Notes: generated from the sequence alone by a model not told the origin. Shown: positions 41,534-50,456, numbered from the stretch's first letter. The stretch: DNA of 64,000 nucleotides from Collinsella sp. (GCA_019413925.1 DXMY01000041.1:1-64000); one strand, 5' to 3'. Numbers and translations are program-made.

Positions 41534-41573
41534 AAAAGGCGCCCGGGCCGCGTGGACCCGGACGCCTTCATTG
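41534..41573. terminator. Terminator of ldh
   Basis: AAGGCGCCCGGG pairs with CCCGGACGCCTT around a GC-rich loop, flanked by AAAAA and CATT. Read on the minus strand it closes the ldh transcript. Confidence 0.75.
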
Positions 41574-41596
41574 TAGCTTTTCGCTCTAGCGAGCTT

Positions 41597-41632
41597 GATT
41601 TAGCAGGAGAAGTCGATTTAGCAGGAGAAGTC
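41597..41632 (-). repeat. 18-bp tandem duplication spanning the ldh stop codon
   Basis: GATTTAGCAGGAGAAGTC occurs twice in a row (41597-41614 and 41615-41632). Because it covers the last codons of ldh (Asp-Phe-Ser-Cys-stop), the 3' end has a second untranslated copy of the same codons. Confidence 0.9.
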
Positions 41633-42568
41633 GACGCTGTCGATGATGTCCTTGAGGGCCTTGGCGGAGGCGGTAAGCTCATGCTGCTCGTCATCGTTCA
41701 GCGGCACGGGGACGCGGCAGACAACGCCGTCGCGGCCAACGACGGTCGGCATGGAGATGGCAAGATCGGACAGGCCGTACTCGCCCACCATGAGCGAGGA
41801 AACGGGCAGAACGGTCTGCTCGTCACGCATGACGGCAGTGCAGATGCGCTTGACGGCCATGGCGACGCCATAGTAGGTGGCGTGCTTCTTCTCGATGATG
41901 GTGTAGGCGGAGTTCTTGACGTCCTCGGCGATGCGCTTCTCGGCAGCCTCATGCTCCAGATGACCATGAAGCTCGCAGAAGGTGTTCAGCGGAACGCCGG
42001 CAACCTGAGCGCTGGACCAAGCGACAAACTCGGAATCGCCGTGCTCACCCATGACATAGGCCTGGACATCGCGCGGGTCGACCTCGACATGGGCACCAAG
42101 CATCTGCTGCAGACGGCCGGTGTCGAGCACGGTACCGGAACCGATGACGTGGCCCTCGGGCAGGCCGGACATCTTGATGGCGGCGTAGGTCAGAACATCG
42201 ACCGGGTTGGAGACGATGAGCAGAATGCCGTCGAAGCCGGACTTCTTAATCTCGGGGATAATGGACTTAAAGATGCTGACGTTCTTGTTGACCAGGTCCA
42301 GGCGAGTCTCACCGGGCTTCTGGGCAGCGCCAGCGGTGACGACGATCATGGCGGCGTCGGCGACATCGGAATAATCGCCGGCGTAGATCTTCATCGGCTC
42401 GGCAAACGTCATGCCGTGCGCGATATCCAGGGCCTCACCCTCGGCGCGGTTCTTGTCCACGTCGATGAGGACCATCTCGGAGAACAGACCACTCTGCATC
42501 AGCGCGAACGCCGAAGACGAACCAACGAAACCGCAGCCGACAATAGCGACCTTCTTCTCGTTAACCAT
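41618..42568 (-). CDS. ldh: L-lactate dehydrogenase
   Basis: NADH-dependent reduction of pyruvate to lactate. The 316-residue protein has the Rossmann loop GCGFVGSSSAFAL near residue 10, the Asp selecting NAD in VLIDVDKNRAEGEALD, TAGAAQKPGETRLDL near 85 (substrate Arg), VSNPVDV and catalytic GEHGDSEF near 180. Ldh is favoured over malate dehydrogenase by QKPGETR. ATG 42568 has GGGAG before it. Its 3' end bears a tandem duplication that includes the stop. Confidence 0.93.
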   Translation of the reverse strand: MVNEKKVAIVGCGFVGSSSAFALMQSGLFSEMVLIDVDKNRAEGEALDIAHGMTFAEPMKIYAGDYSDVADAAMIVVTAGAAQKPGETRLDLVNKNVSIFKSIIPEIKKSGFDGILLIVSNPVDVLTYAAIKMSGLPEGHVIGSGTVLDTGRLQQMLGAHVEVDPRDVQAYVMGEHGDSEFVAWSSAQVAGVPLNTFCELHGHLEHEAAEKRIAEDVKNSAYTIIEKKHATYYGVAMAVKRICTAVMRDEQTVLPVSSLMVGEYGLSDLAISMPTVVGRDGVVCRVPVPLNDDEQHELTASAKALKDIIDSVDFSC

Positions 42569-42769
42569 TAGAAACTCCCATCTCTCTCCACAAGCAAGCC
42601 GCCCGGGAACGACCCGAGCGGCTTGCCGTAATCCCAATACATCCAATCGGGACTTTGATTATGCTCCTATTCGCAGCCAAAAATCGACCGTTTACCGAAA
42701 TTGTTTGCAGAAATCGTAAAATAACTGCACGAAATCGGTTTCGAGCTATTGACGAGCCGAAATACCTTT

Positions 42770-43933
42770 CTAATACAGGCCCGCCTCGCGAATGGCCTCG
42801 ACAGCCAAAGCAATCTGGTCGGGCGGCAAGACCAGCGCCATGCGCACGTGCCCCTCGCCCGAAGGACCAAAGCTCGCGCCCGGCGTCACCACAACGCCGG
42901 CCTTCTCCATGAGCTCCTCGCAAAACGCCATGGAATCGGTGCGACCACCGGGAAGCTTGGCCCACACAAACATAGAGCCATGCGCGTTGGGACGCTCCCA
43001 GCCCAGGCCCTCAAGACCGTCGCACAGGGCATCGCGGCGCTCCTGGTACTTCAGACGCTGCGCCTCGACCTCATCGCGCGGACCGTTCAGGCAGGCGATA
43101 GCAGCCTTCTGGATCGGGAAGAACATGCCAAAGTCGATCTGGCCGCGCAGCTTGGCAAAGGCAGAGACCACGTCCTCGCGGCCGACCAAAAAGCCGACAC
43201 GCGCACCGGTAACGTTAAACGACTTGGAAAGCGAGAAGAACTCCACGCCCACCTCAAGCGCACCAGGATACTGCAAGAAGCTGCCGCCCGGCTCGCCGTC
43301 GAACACGATGTCGGAGTACGCGTTGTCATGGACGATGAGCAGGTCGTGCTCGCGGGCGAAAGCGATGATCTCCTCGTAGACCTCGGGCGTGCCCACCGAG
43401 CCGACCGGGTTTGCGGGCAGCGACACGATCATATACTTGGCACGATCGGCCACCTCGGGATCGATACCCGCCACATAGGGCAGGTAATTATGCTCGGCGA
43501 CCAACGGATAGTACTCGAGCTTGGCATCGGCGATCTTGGCGCCCGCCTCAAAGACCGGGTAGCACGGATCGGGAACCAAAATAGTGTCACCCGGATCGAG
43601 CAGGGCCAGGCCCAAATGGCCCACGCCCTCCTGCGTGCCGTTGCACGACTGCACCATAGACGGCGTAATGCCGGAGACACCAAAGCGACGCTCATAGTAA
43701 TCGCACACGGCTTGCTTGAGTTCGGGCAGGTCGCGCAGGGCATACTTCCACATCTCGGGGTCCTGGGCCGCTTGCGTGAGCGCCTCGACCACGTGGTCGT
43801 ACGGCTTAAAGTCGGGCGTGCCCACGCTCATGTTGTAAATGGTCTTGCCCTGAGCCTTCAGCGCAAGAAGCTTGTTGTTGAGCGAGGCGAAGACCTCCGC
43901 GCCAAAGCGGTCGAGACGCTGCGATGCCTGCAT
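42770..43933 (-). CDS. Class I/II aminotransferase, DapL/PatA-like
   Basis: A PLP enzyme of about 387 residues. The active-site Lys lies in FFSLSKSFNVTGARVGF near residue 237, with SLPANPVGSVG near 170 and HDNAYSDIVFDG near 205. Overall layout (MSVGTPDFKPYDHVVEAL, GTQEGVGHLGLALLDPGDTILVPDPCYPVFEAG) is that of LL-diaminopimelate or related aminotransferases. With an acetyl-type DAP pathway nearby, it is a candidate for the N-acetyl-LL-DAP aminotransferase, but general aromatic/alanine activity is possible. ATG 43933 is preceded by AAAGGTGG. A terminator-like stem lies 20 bases upstream. Confidence 0.8.
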   Translation of the reverse strand: MQASQRLDRFGAEVFASLNNKLLALKAQGKTIYNMSVGTPDFKPYDHVVEALTQAAQDPEMWKYALRDLPELKQAVCDYYERRFGVSGITPSMVQSCNGTQEGVGHLGLALLDPGDTILVPDPCYPVFEAGAKIADAKLEYYPLVAEHNYLPYVAGIDPEVADRAKYMIVSLPANPVGSVGTPEVYEEIIAFAREHDLLIVHDNAYSDIVFDGEPGGSFLQYPGALEVGVEFFSLSKSFNVTGARVGFLVGREDVVSAFAKLRGQIDFGMFFPIQKAAIACLNGPRDEVEAQRLKYQERRDALCDGLEGLGWERPNAHGSMFVWAKLPGGRTDSMAFCEELMEKAGVVVTPGASFGPSGEGHVRMALVLPPDQIALAVEAIREAGLY

Positions 43934-43952
43934 GGTGCCACCTTTCGATATG

Positions 43953-43983
43953 AAAAACGCGGCGCTCCGACAAGAGCGCCGCG
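43953..43983 (-). terminator. Terminator or attenuator between nadE and the aminotransferase
   Basis: CGCGGCGCTC and GAGCGCCGCG pair perfectly (10 bp). On the minus strand they are followed by TTTTTC, so nadE transcripts would stop here, 20 bases before the aminotransferase start. Because of that closeness, read-through control is possible. Confidence 0.75.
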
Positions 43984-44051
43984 CGATACGGGCCATCAGA
44001 TTGCAAAAGTGTAACGCTTGCAACCCCCGCATTGGTTCAATTTAGCCAACC

Positions 44052-46052
44052 TTAGTCAATTGGATTGAGCGCGTCGATCTGCGCAAGCCACAGTCGCGAG
44101 CTGGCGTCACTCGGCATGCGCCAATCGCCGCGCGGGCTGAGCGTCACCGAGCCAACCTTGGGACCATCGGGCAGGCAACTGCGTTTAAACTGCTGGGCAA
44201 AGAAGCGACGATAGAACGTACGCAACCACGTGTGGACGGTCTTGGCGTCGTAGACGCCCTCGAAGCTCTTGAGCGCCATGCGGTAAATCTTGCCTGGCTC
44301 AAAGCCAAAACGCAGCAGGTAATAGAGGAAGTAATCGTGCAGCTCGTACGGCCCCACCAAATCCTCGGTCTTCTGCGCAATCTCGCCGTCGCCCGTGGGC
44401 GGCAGAAGCTCGGGGGACACCGGCGTATCGAGGATATCGAGCAAGACCTCGGCAATACGCCCGCCAAAAACATCAGCGGCATAGCGCACCAGATGGCGCA
44501 CAAGCGTCTTGGGCACACTCGCGTTGACGGCGTACATGCTCATGTGGTCGCCGTTATAGGTAGCCCAGCCGAGCGCCAGCTCCGAAAGGTCGCCCGTGCC
44601 GATGACAAAGCCGCCAGCCTGGTTGGCCAGATCCATCAGAATCTGCGTACGCTCGCGGGCCTGGCTGTTCTCGTAAGTCACGTCCTGCACGGCCGGATCG
44701 TGCTCAATGTCCTTGAAGTGCTGCTCCACGGCCGCGTGAATCGAGACCTCGCGGAAGCTCACGCCCAGGTCGCGCGCGAGCGACTCGGCATTGGACTTGG
44801 TGCGGTGCGTGGTGCCAAAGCCGGGCATGGACACGGCAGTGATACCTGTGCGTGGCAGTCCCAGCGCATCGAAGGCGCGCACGGTCACAAGCAGCGCCAG
44901 CGTGGAGTCCAAGCCGCCCGAAAGGCCGATGACCGCCGCCTTGGTACCCGTATGGGCAAGGCGCGTCTTGAGGCCCGCGGTCTGCAGGTCGAGGATGGTC
45001 TCGCAGCGCTCGGCCAGGTCACCATGGTCTGCCGGCACAAAAGGCGCGCGGGGGAAGACACGGTCGATGCCGAGTGCATCGCGCAGGACAGGTTCGTCTG
45101 TCAGCACGCCCTCAAACGAAAAATCAACGGTCGTGGACTCCGGTGCATCGTCCGCGCGCGTCCACGTCGTCGAGCGGCGGCGCTCGGCAAGCAGGCGGTC
45201 AAGATCAACGTCGGCGATGGCCATATCACATGTAAGCAGTTTGGTGGCGGCGAGCTTGGAGCCGTTTTCGTAGATAAGGTTCTCGCCCGCAAAGACCATG
45301 TCGGTCGTGGACTCGCCCTCACTCGCATCCGCGTAGGCATAGGCACAGTACAGGCGCGCGCTTTGGTTAGAGATAAGGCTGCGGCGGTAATCTGCCTTAC
45401 CGATAATCTCGTCCGAGGCCGACGGGTTGAGAATCACCGTCGCACCGGCAAGCGCCATCTCGGTCGAAGGGGGCGCCGGCACCCACAGGTCCTCACAGAC
45501 CTCAACGCCCAGCACCAGGTCCTCGGCGCCCTCATCACAGCAGCGGTAGACAAGCCCCGAGCCAAGCGGCACCGGACCCTGACCGGCAAATTCAACCCAC
45601 ACGGGATCGGCAGGCGCCGGGGCAAACCAGCGGCGCTCGTAGAACTCGCCATAGTTGGGCAGATACTTCTTAGCCGTAAGGCCCAAAAGCTCGCCCGCAC
45701 AGCACACGGCCGCGCAGTTGTAGATGTTTTCGGCCACCGCAACGGGAAGGCCGACGGTAAAGACAATCGGCAGCTCGCGGGTTTCATCGAGGATATGCAC
45801 CAGAGCAGCCTCGCAGGCATGCAGCAATGTGCGGTTATGGAACAGATCGGCCGCGGTATAGCCGGTCAGGTTAAGCTCGGGCAGCGCCAGTGCGCGAACG
45901 CCGCGCTCGGTAGCCTCGCGAACAGCCGCCAGCGCAACCTCGGCATTGCCCTCGACATCGGCCACGCGAATCCGCGGCGACGCCGCCGCCACACGCAAAA
46001 AGCCATCGTTCTTATTAGCCGAAACGCAGCATTGCCTTGTTGATCTGGACAC
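44052..46052 (-). CDS. nadE: NAD+ synthetase, glutamine-hydrolysing
   Basis: Last step of NAD synthesis, amidating nicotinic acid adenine dinucleotide. The 666-residue protein has an N-terminal nitrilase-like glutaminase (LPELNLTGYTAADLF near residue 60, Lys in KKYLPNYGEFYE near 135, GVEVCEDLWVP near 190) that feeds ammonia to the C-terminal synthetase with P-loop GLSGGLDSTLAL near 383 and GTGDLSELALGWATYNGDHMS near 490. The start is GTG 46050-46052 with GAAGGGG upstream. It converges with nothing on the left, and the A+T-rich peptide cassette begins beyond it. Confidence 0.93.
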   Translation of the reverse strand: MSRSTRQCCVSANKNDGFLRVAAASPRIRVADVEGNAEVALAAVREATERGVRALALPELNLTGYTAADLFHNRTLLHACEAALVHILDETRELPIVFTVGLPVAVAENIYNCAAVCCAGELLGLTAKKYLPNYGEFYERRWFAPAPADPVWVEFAGQGPVPLGSGLVYRCCDEGAEDLVLGVEVCEDLWVPAPPSTEMALAGATVILNPSASDEIIGKADYRRSLISNQSARLYCAYAYADASEGESTTDMVFAGENLIYENGSKLAATKLLTCDMAIADVDLDRLLAERRRSTTWTRADDAPESTTVDFSFEGVLTDEPVLRDALGIDRVFPRAPFVPADHGDLAERCETILDLQTAGLKTRLAHTGTKAAVIGLSGGLDSTLALLVTVRAFDALGLPRTGITAVSMPGFGTTHRTKSNAESLARDLGVSFREVSIHAAVEQHFKDIEHDPAVQDVTYENSQARERTQILMDLANQAGGFVIGTGDLSELALGWATYNGDHMSMYAVNASVPKTLVRHLVRYAADVFGGRIAEVLLDILDTPVSPELLPPTGDGEIAQKTEDLVGPYELHDYFLYYLLRFGFEPGKIYRMALKSFEGVYDAKTVHTWLRTFYRRFFAQQFKRSCLPDGPKVGSVTLSPRGDWRMPSDASSRLWLAQIDALNPID

Positions 46053-46182
46053 TGGAGGCCCCTTCTACCCTGAGATTCAGTCTAACGGACGTTCACATAT
46101 CTCTAACTAGCCAAAGCAACCTCTCAGTTTACTGAGACGCCAACCTGTGCTAAGAGCATGTATTCCAAAAATATCTTTAATT
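46053..46182. other. Boundary of the A+T-rich island
   Basis: Between the nadE start and the terminator of the peptide cassette the sequence turns sharply A+T-rich. No gene or repeat is seen. The change in composition here and again near 50.5 kb marks the limits of a probable acquired segment. Confidence 0.5.
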
Positions 46183-46217
46183 AAAAAAGGAGAAATCGAT
46201 AATCGACTTCTCCTTTA
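46183..46217 (-). terminator. Strong terminator closing the peptide cassette
   Basis: On the minus strand AAAGGAGAAGTCGAT pairs with ATCGATTTCTCCTTT (one mismatch), followed by TTTAATT. It lies 24 bases past the stop of the 36-residue peptide gene and defines the 3' end of the operon. Confidence 0.9.
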
Positions 46218-46240
46218 AGCGAGGCAAGTTAATTCCGAAA

Positions 46241-46351
46241 CTAATGGCAGAATTTATCCATGTAGTCCTCAAAGTCGAACACTTCTACCACGACGCCCTC
46301 TTCCTGAGACTCTTTCAGTTGCTCCAAGAGATCTTTGTTAATAACGTCCAT
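46241..46351 (-). CDS. 36-residue acidic peptide, candidate RiPP precursor
   Basis: A small open frame with a strong ribosome site (AGAGGAGG, seven bases before ATG), starting 13 bases after the stop of a B12-type radical SAM gene and ending just before a terminator. It encodes MDVINKDLLEQLKESQEEG, a helical leader-like part, then VVVEVFDFEDYMDKFCH. The second half is aromatic- and acid-rich and ends Cys-His. This size, position and composition fit a ribosomal peptide precursor modified by the radical SAM enzyme. Homology to a known class was not recognised. Confidence 0.7.
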   Translation of the reverse strand: MDVINKDLLEQLKESQEEGVVVEVFDFEDYMDKFCH

Positions 46352-46364
46352 GCAGAAACCTCCT

Positions 46365-48686
46365 CTATCTAATCAATTGTAGTATATCTGCTTTCATGCA
46401 ATTATCAACCAACTTGTTTAATTGCTCCTCGTTTGTCGATAGTCCCTCTTTTTTCAAAATGTCGCGCACCTCGTTCTTAGTAATCGGCTTTTCAAACAAC
46501 GAAAGCAAAGCGAACGAAAAATCATTAACCGCACACATTCTATGGGTGGCACAACTCAGCAGTACTCTTAACCCCTCTTTTGAGCGTCCGACTTCTTTAA
46601 CAAACGAACTTTTAACCAATTGAAAACCGTTATCGTGCATTACATAATCGGCATCGATATTTGTATTCAGCAATCCATAATGCAACAGTTCTTCTATCGC
46701 CCTTGTCAGCTCGAGGTCGCCCTGATCAAGAATAAGAGAAATGCTACAATCGGCCTCCAATAAACGGGCCAACTTAAGGTATACCAACTGGGAAACAGCA
46801 TAGACATGATGGTATTCAGAATTATAGAAGTAGGCAAATGGCTCAACGAGCACGACAGAGGTCTTGGAATCCAGCCAGATTCGATCAGCTGGATTTAGAC
46901 TAGTTAGCCGTCGCTTTACTTTGGTCAAATGTCCCTTATACCTGACAGCGTGAATAGAATCTAGGATCCAGGTCACCTCTGAAATATGAAGCCGCTGGGG
47001 CAAGTCAATTGTGTCGCTACCGTTTATGACCTCTTGCATATAAAAATCAATATGATGCTCATCAGATAAGGATTTTGCTTCATTTAAAGTTAAACCAGTG
47101 CCTGAAACATAATCCACTTCGAGGCGCAAATCCTCATATTGGGACTTCGGCATTACAGAGACACCATACTTATCGGGATGATTCCAAACATCCGACCCCA
47201 TAACGAGACCAAAATTCGTAAATCCTCTCGTGGAATATGGAACACCACATACCTGTTTTGAATAATTCAAAACATTCTCTGTATAAGCTAAGGTGTTCAG
47301 AGCCTCTTCTTTAGTTTCGGTCGGAAAGCCAATCATAAAAAATAGATGAACAGGAATACCCGCATTGAGACAATCATGGACATTGCGATCAATCCAATCA
47401 ACTCTCGTGTTCTTCTTCATTAGATCAAGAACTCTTTGGTTGTATGACTCGAGGCCAAACTGAATCTGCCTACATCCACTTTGGTATATCTTGTTAAAAA
47501 CTTCTGTACTTAGGGTTGGAGAGAACCTCGTTTCTCCATGCCAGAAAAACGTTTTTCCCGATGCGTTTATTTCATCCGCGAGTTGCTCCATTCTTTTGCC
47601 TTCGAATGTTTCATCCACAAAAGAGAAAACTCTCGTGCCGTATTTTTCATTTAACCGACACATTATTTCAAATACTCTCGATATAGGCATCTTTCGGTAA
47701 CAACCACCGGTAGCACCGGGAATGGTGCAGAAGGCGCAATGATTAAAACACTGCCTAGAGGAATAAACCGGCAATATTAACTCAGGCATGAAGTATTTAG
47801 AAAGGGCGAAGCCATCGAAATCGGGAACTGTATCGTTGATAAATGTTTGCTCAATCCGATGGTTTTTATATATCTTTCCACCTTTAGCATGGCAAAGGTT
47901 TGGAACACAGTCGAGATTGTCATCACCAGAGTCAAGAGCCTCAAGAAGACGTGCAAGCGGCTCTTCGCCGTCATACATCATTATCGAATCAATGTATTCA
48001 AAAAAGGGATGTCATTCTTTCATGCAGTCATCTGCTAAACGAGTAATGTAATTGCCGCCCAATGAGACGTGTTTAACAGATGGACACTCTTCCTTAATCA
48101 GTTTCGCTAACGTAACTGCAGAAATCAATTGGAAACAGCCGCTCACCGAAATCCCAATAAACTCGAATTTTTCCCTCTGAATACGCTTAAGAAAGGCAGT
48201 TTCATAGAAGGAAATAAACGGATTATGCAAGGTATCCGCAAGCGATTTCATTATTTCTGGTGTCGAATAATAATCATAGGGCAGATCTATGGAGTTGAAC
48301 GTGTATTTAACTCCATATGAGACGTGATTTATGATATAGAGTGCATTTCTAAAAATGTTTTCAGCATATTGTCTTTCTTTTAGATTAAAGTATCTCTTCG
48401 ATCTGAAAATATCTTTTGCCTCGTCAACATTAAGTGCCGACTATTGTATCAACTCGATTGTTAATTGAACATTCGAACTAAACGAATCCTTTGATTCCCG
48501 ATACCTTTTACAGCACTCTTCGACATGTCTAAAAGATAGGAGGTCATCGTAAAATTCCACGTTTAAGTCAACAATGTCAACTTTGTATTGTTCAACCTCT
48601 TGAAGATATGACTTCAAAACAGGCAAGGCAAGATACGGCCCCACTGGACTCCATCCTGGGGGAAATACTAAAAGCGTTTTAGGCAT
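46365..48686 (-). pseudogene. B12-binding radical SAM enzyme with two in-frame stop codons
   Basis: One reading frame of 774 codons with no frameshift, broken only by TAG at 48441-48443 and TGA at 48012-48014. Part 1 (48686-48444) begins MPKTLLVFPPGWSPVGPYLALPVLK, the start of a cobalamin-binding domain; part 2 contains GISVSGCFQLISAVTLAKL; part 3 holds GATGGC..., CxxxCxxC (CFNHCAFC) for the [4Fe-4S] cluster, SAM-barrel motifs and a C-terminal wing (DFSFALLSLFEKPITKNEVRDI) resembling a PqqD-type peptide-binding (RRE) domain. Typical for RiPP C-methylating or cyclising enzymes. Both stops look like single C-to-T changes (CAG, CGA), so a recent inactivation is likely; read-through or re-start cannot be excluded. 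Confidence 0.8.
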
Positions 48687-48693
48687 ATCAACG

Positions 48694-49878
48694 TCACATC
48701 TTTCGCAAATAATTCAATTGAAACACAACTACCATCATAATTGAAAATACACCAAGTCCTGTAACGAGAATTGAGAACATCGCGATGCTCGTGAACAGCG
48801 AAACAAGAAGTGTTGAAATAACAACAGCAACCGATTGCAAAGACTCCCTAATTGAAAACAGGCTTATCGATTCAGATCCGTCTCTCGCCAAATCCTGCAG
48901 CGATGTTATGAGAAGCACATCTTGAATGGCGTTTCCGGCACCGACGATAAAAAGGAAAATAAACGATATCCCAGACGCATAGCGATAGCCAAACGCCAGA
49001 TACGCACCGAGCGCAAGATACGTCACAAAACAATATGATTTAACGCAATCGGAACCACTGATTAAACGACCATATATTGTATTTCCGAACAACAGTCCGA
49101 TTGTAAGACTACTCTGAAGGAATCCGTATTGTATCGATGACGAGTCAAATTGCAATTGCGCTATAGCTGGCAAAAGAGAATTCAGAGAGCCGAATGCCAC
49201 GCCACTAGAAATATCGATTAATAGGAAACCAATTGCCAAGTGCTTCGCGCTAAGATCACTAAATGCAGTCCTGTTTTTTTCATTTTTGCTTATTCCCTCT
49301 TTATCATTAACCTCGATAACCGACGGAACATCTCGCAGCAACCAGAACGACGCGGCAAAAGAAAGCGCGTCTAATGCAAGAACAGCCTCCGCCCCAAATT
49401 GAGCGACAACAAAACCGCCGGCAACTGGCCCCAGAACCATCATCAAATTCTGCAGGAACCCAAACGAATTATTAATTACGTCGCGATTGATACTATTCGT
49501 ATTGGCTCTTAACAACGAGTAAAAGCAGGGCATTTCTACCGTTCGGCAAAGCGATACCGCGCACGTAATAGCAAACATACTCCATTTACTATCAACAAAA
49601 ATATAGCAAACGAATAATCCCGCGCGAATTAAGTCTGCCAATCTCATGGCCTGCAGTGTCCCGATGCCCATCTTCTGAGGCAGCTGCGCGAGCGCAACTG
49701 AAAACAGAGAGGGGGCAAATCTGCAGCAGACCATCAAAGCAGTTGCAGAAACATCGTGAGTTACCTCGTAAATCAGCATTGGCAAAGCAATATTCGCACA
49801 CCAATTGCCTATTTCGCTTATCCCTCTAGCAATAAATAGGACCCGAACCGGACGGCTAGCTCTCAATACCGTGAACAT
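48694..49878 (-). CDS. MFS exporter of the peptide cassette
   Basis: A 394-residue major facilitator of the MFS_3/EntS-like type, with ARGISEIGNWCANIALPMLIYE at the start and about twelve hydrophobic segments. It overlaps the DUF2087 gene by 20-odd bases upstream and precedes the radical SAM gene by seven bases. It is the probable exporter or self-resistance pump for the modified peptide. ATG 49878 is preferred, with GTG 49881 as an alternative. Its codon use is A+T-rich, as is the rest of the island. Confidence 0.85.
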   Translation of the reverse strand: MFTVLRASRPVRVLFIARGISEIGNWCANIALPMLIYEVTHDVSATALMVCCRFAPSLFSVALAQLPQKMGIGTLQAMRLADLIRAGLFVCYIFVDSKWSMFAITCAVSLCRTVEMPCFYSLLRANTNSINRDVINNSFGFLQNLMMVLGPVAGGFVVAQFGAEAVLALDALSFAASFWLLRDVPSVIEVNDKEGISKNEKNRTAFSDLSAKHLAIGFLLIDISSGVAFGSLNSLLPAIAQLQFDSSSIQYGFLQSSLTIGLLFGNTIYGRLISGSDCVKSYCFVTYLALGAYLAFGYRYASGISFIFLFIVGAGNAIQDVLLITSLQDLARDGSESISLFSIRESLQSVAVVISTLLVSLFTSIAMFSILVTGLGVFSIMMVVVFQLNYLRKM

Positions 49879-50137
49879 CACGATTAACCTCGTATTTCAG
49901 GCCTCGTTCATCCCTTAATAGGAATCCATAATCAACCAAGTACCGCCTCAACACGGCATAATCAGGATAGAGCTGTGACAGCACACGATTAACCTGAAGC
50001 TCCGTATAACTTGTATTTAATTCAAAGAAAGAGACGGCCCATAGCAGCATGATTCTTTTATAGCTTTCCTTTTTTGGAATTGAAACCAGCTCGCCATTCT
50101 TGAGAAATCGTTTTTTAAAGTCTATTAGCTCATCCAT
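49856..50137 (-). CDS. DUF2087-domain regulator
   Basis: A 93-residue protein with the DUF2087 pattern: VSIPKKESYKRIMLLWAVSFFELNTSYTELQVNRVLSQLYPDYAVLRRYLVDYGFLLRDERG, a winged-helix fold found in small transcription regulators. GGAGG lies ten bases before the ATG. It is the first gene of the cassette and overlaps the MFS gene, so it probably regulates the operon. The 5' region carries TCGAACTAA repeated at 50212-50220 and 50223-50231. Confidence 0.85.
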   Translation of the reverse strand: MDELIDFKKRFLKNGELVSIPKKESYKRIMLLWAVSFFELNTSYTELQVNRVLSQLYPDYAVLRRYLVDYGFLLRDERGLKYEVNRDVHGIES

Positions 50138-50211
50138 TCACATCCTCCATTTCATACGCATCTAATACTAAAAATGCATACGCTTTAGGTCATCGCATTC
50201 AGCTTCTTTAT

Positions 50212-50231
50212 TCGAACTAAACTCGAACTAA
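50212..50231. repeat. Short direct repeat upstream of the cassette
   Basis: TCGAACTAA occurs twice, 11 bases apart from start to start. It lies between the stop of the 72-residue protein gene and the DUF2087 start, so it could be an operator. Confidence 0.4.
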
Positions 50232-50237
50232 TCTAAA

Positions 50238-50456
50238 TTATTTGCTCAGACACTCTTCGAAAGCTCGTTTTTCACTCTGAGTAAAATGCCCTTCCCAGTC
50301 AGTCCACGAACAGGAAGGCAACTCACAACGAGCGGAGTCGAAGCCCTCTGCCGTCGGTCGCTCAAAATGCACGATAACCTTTTCGATATCGCCATCTGTA
50401 ATCAGGTCAGAATGAATGACCTCGGTTCCATCTTCGAATGTCATATACGGGTACAT
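50238..50456 (-). CDS. Small acidic protein of unknown function (72 residues)
   Basis: The translated frame MYPYMTFEDGTEVIHSDLITDGDIEKVIVHFERPTAEGFDSARCELPSCSW... has a well-placed ribosome site (GAGGTGG, eight bases before ATG). I recognise it as one of a group of short conserved proteins of Firmicutes and Coriobacteria with the pattern YMT..DGTEV.HS and VHFERP..GFDSARCELP, but I cannot assign a function. An in-frame extension to 50711 is not supported: it lacks a ribosome site and has no such pattern. Confidence 0.6.
   Translation of the reverse strand: MYPYMTFEDGTEVIHSDLITDGDIEKVIVHFERPTAEGFDSARCELPSCSWTDWEGHFTQSEKRAFEECLSK

Noticed and set aside
43953..43983. Riboswitch in front of the aminotransferase
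   Set aside because: Only one plain terminator-like stem is visible and no known aptamer pattern.
48012..48014. Selenocysteine at the in-frame TGA of the radical SAM gene
   Set aside because: No convincing SECIS-like hairpin follows, and the position is not one where Cys or Sec is expected; the second stop is TAG, which also argues for mutation rather than recoding.
48441..48443. Pyrrolysine or Gln read-through at the in-frame TAG
   Set aside because: Pyl systems are not expected in this lineage and nothing in the window supports one; a CAG to TAG change explains it.
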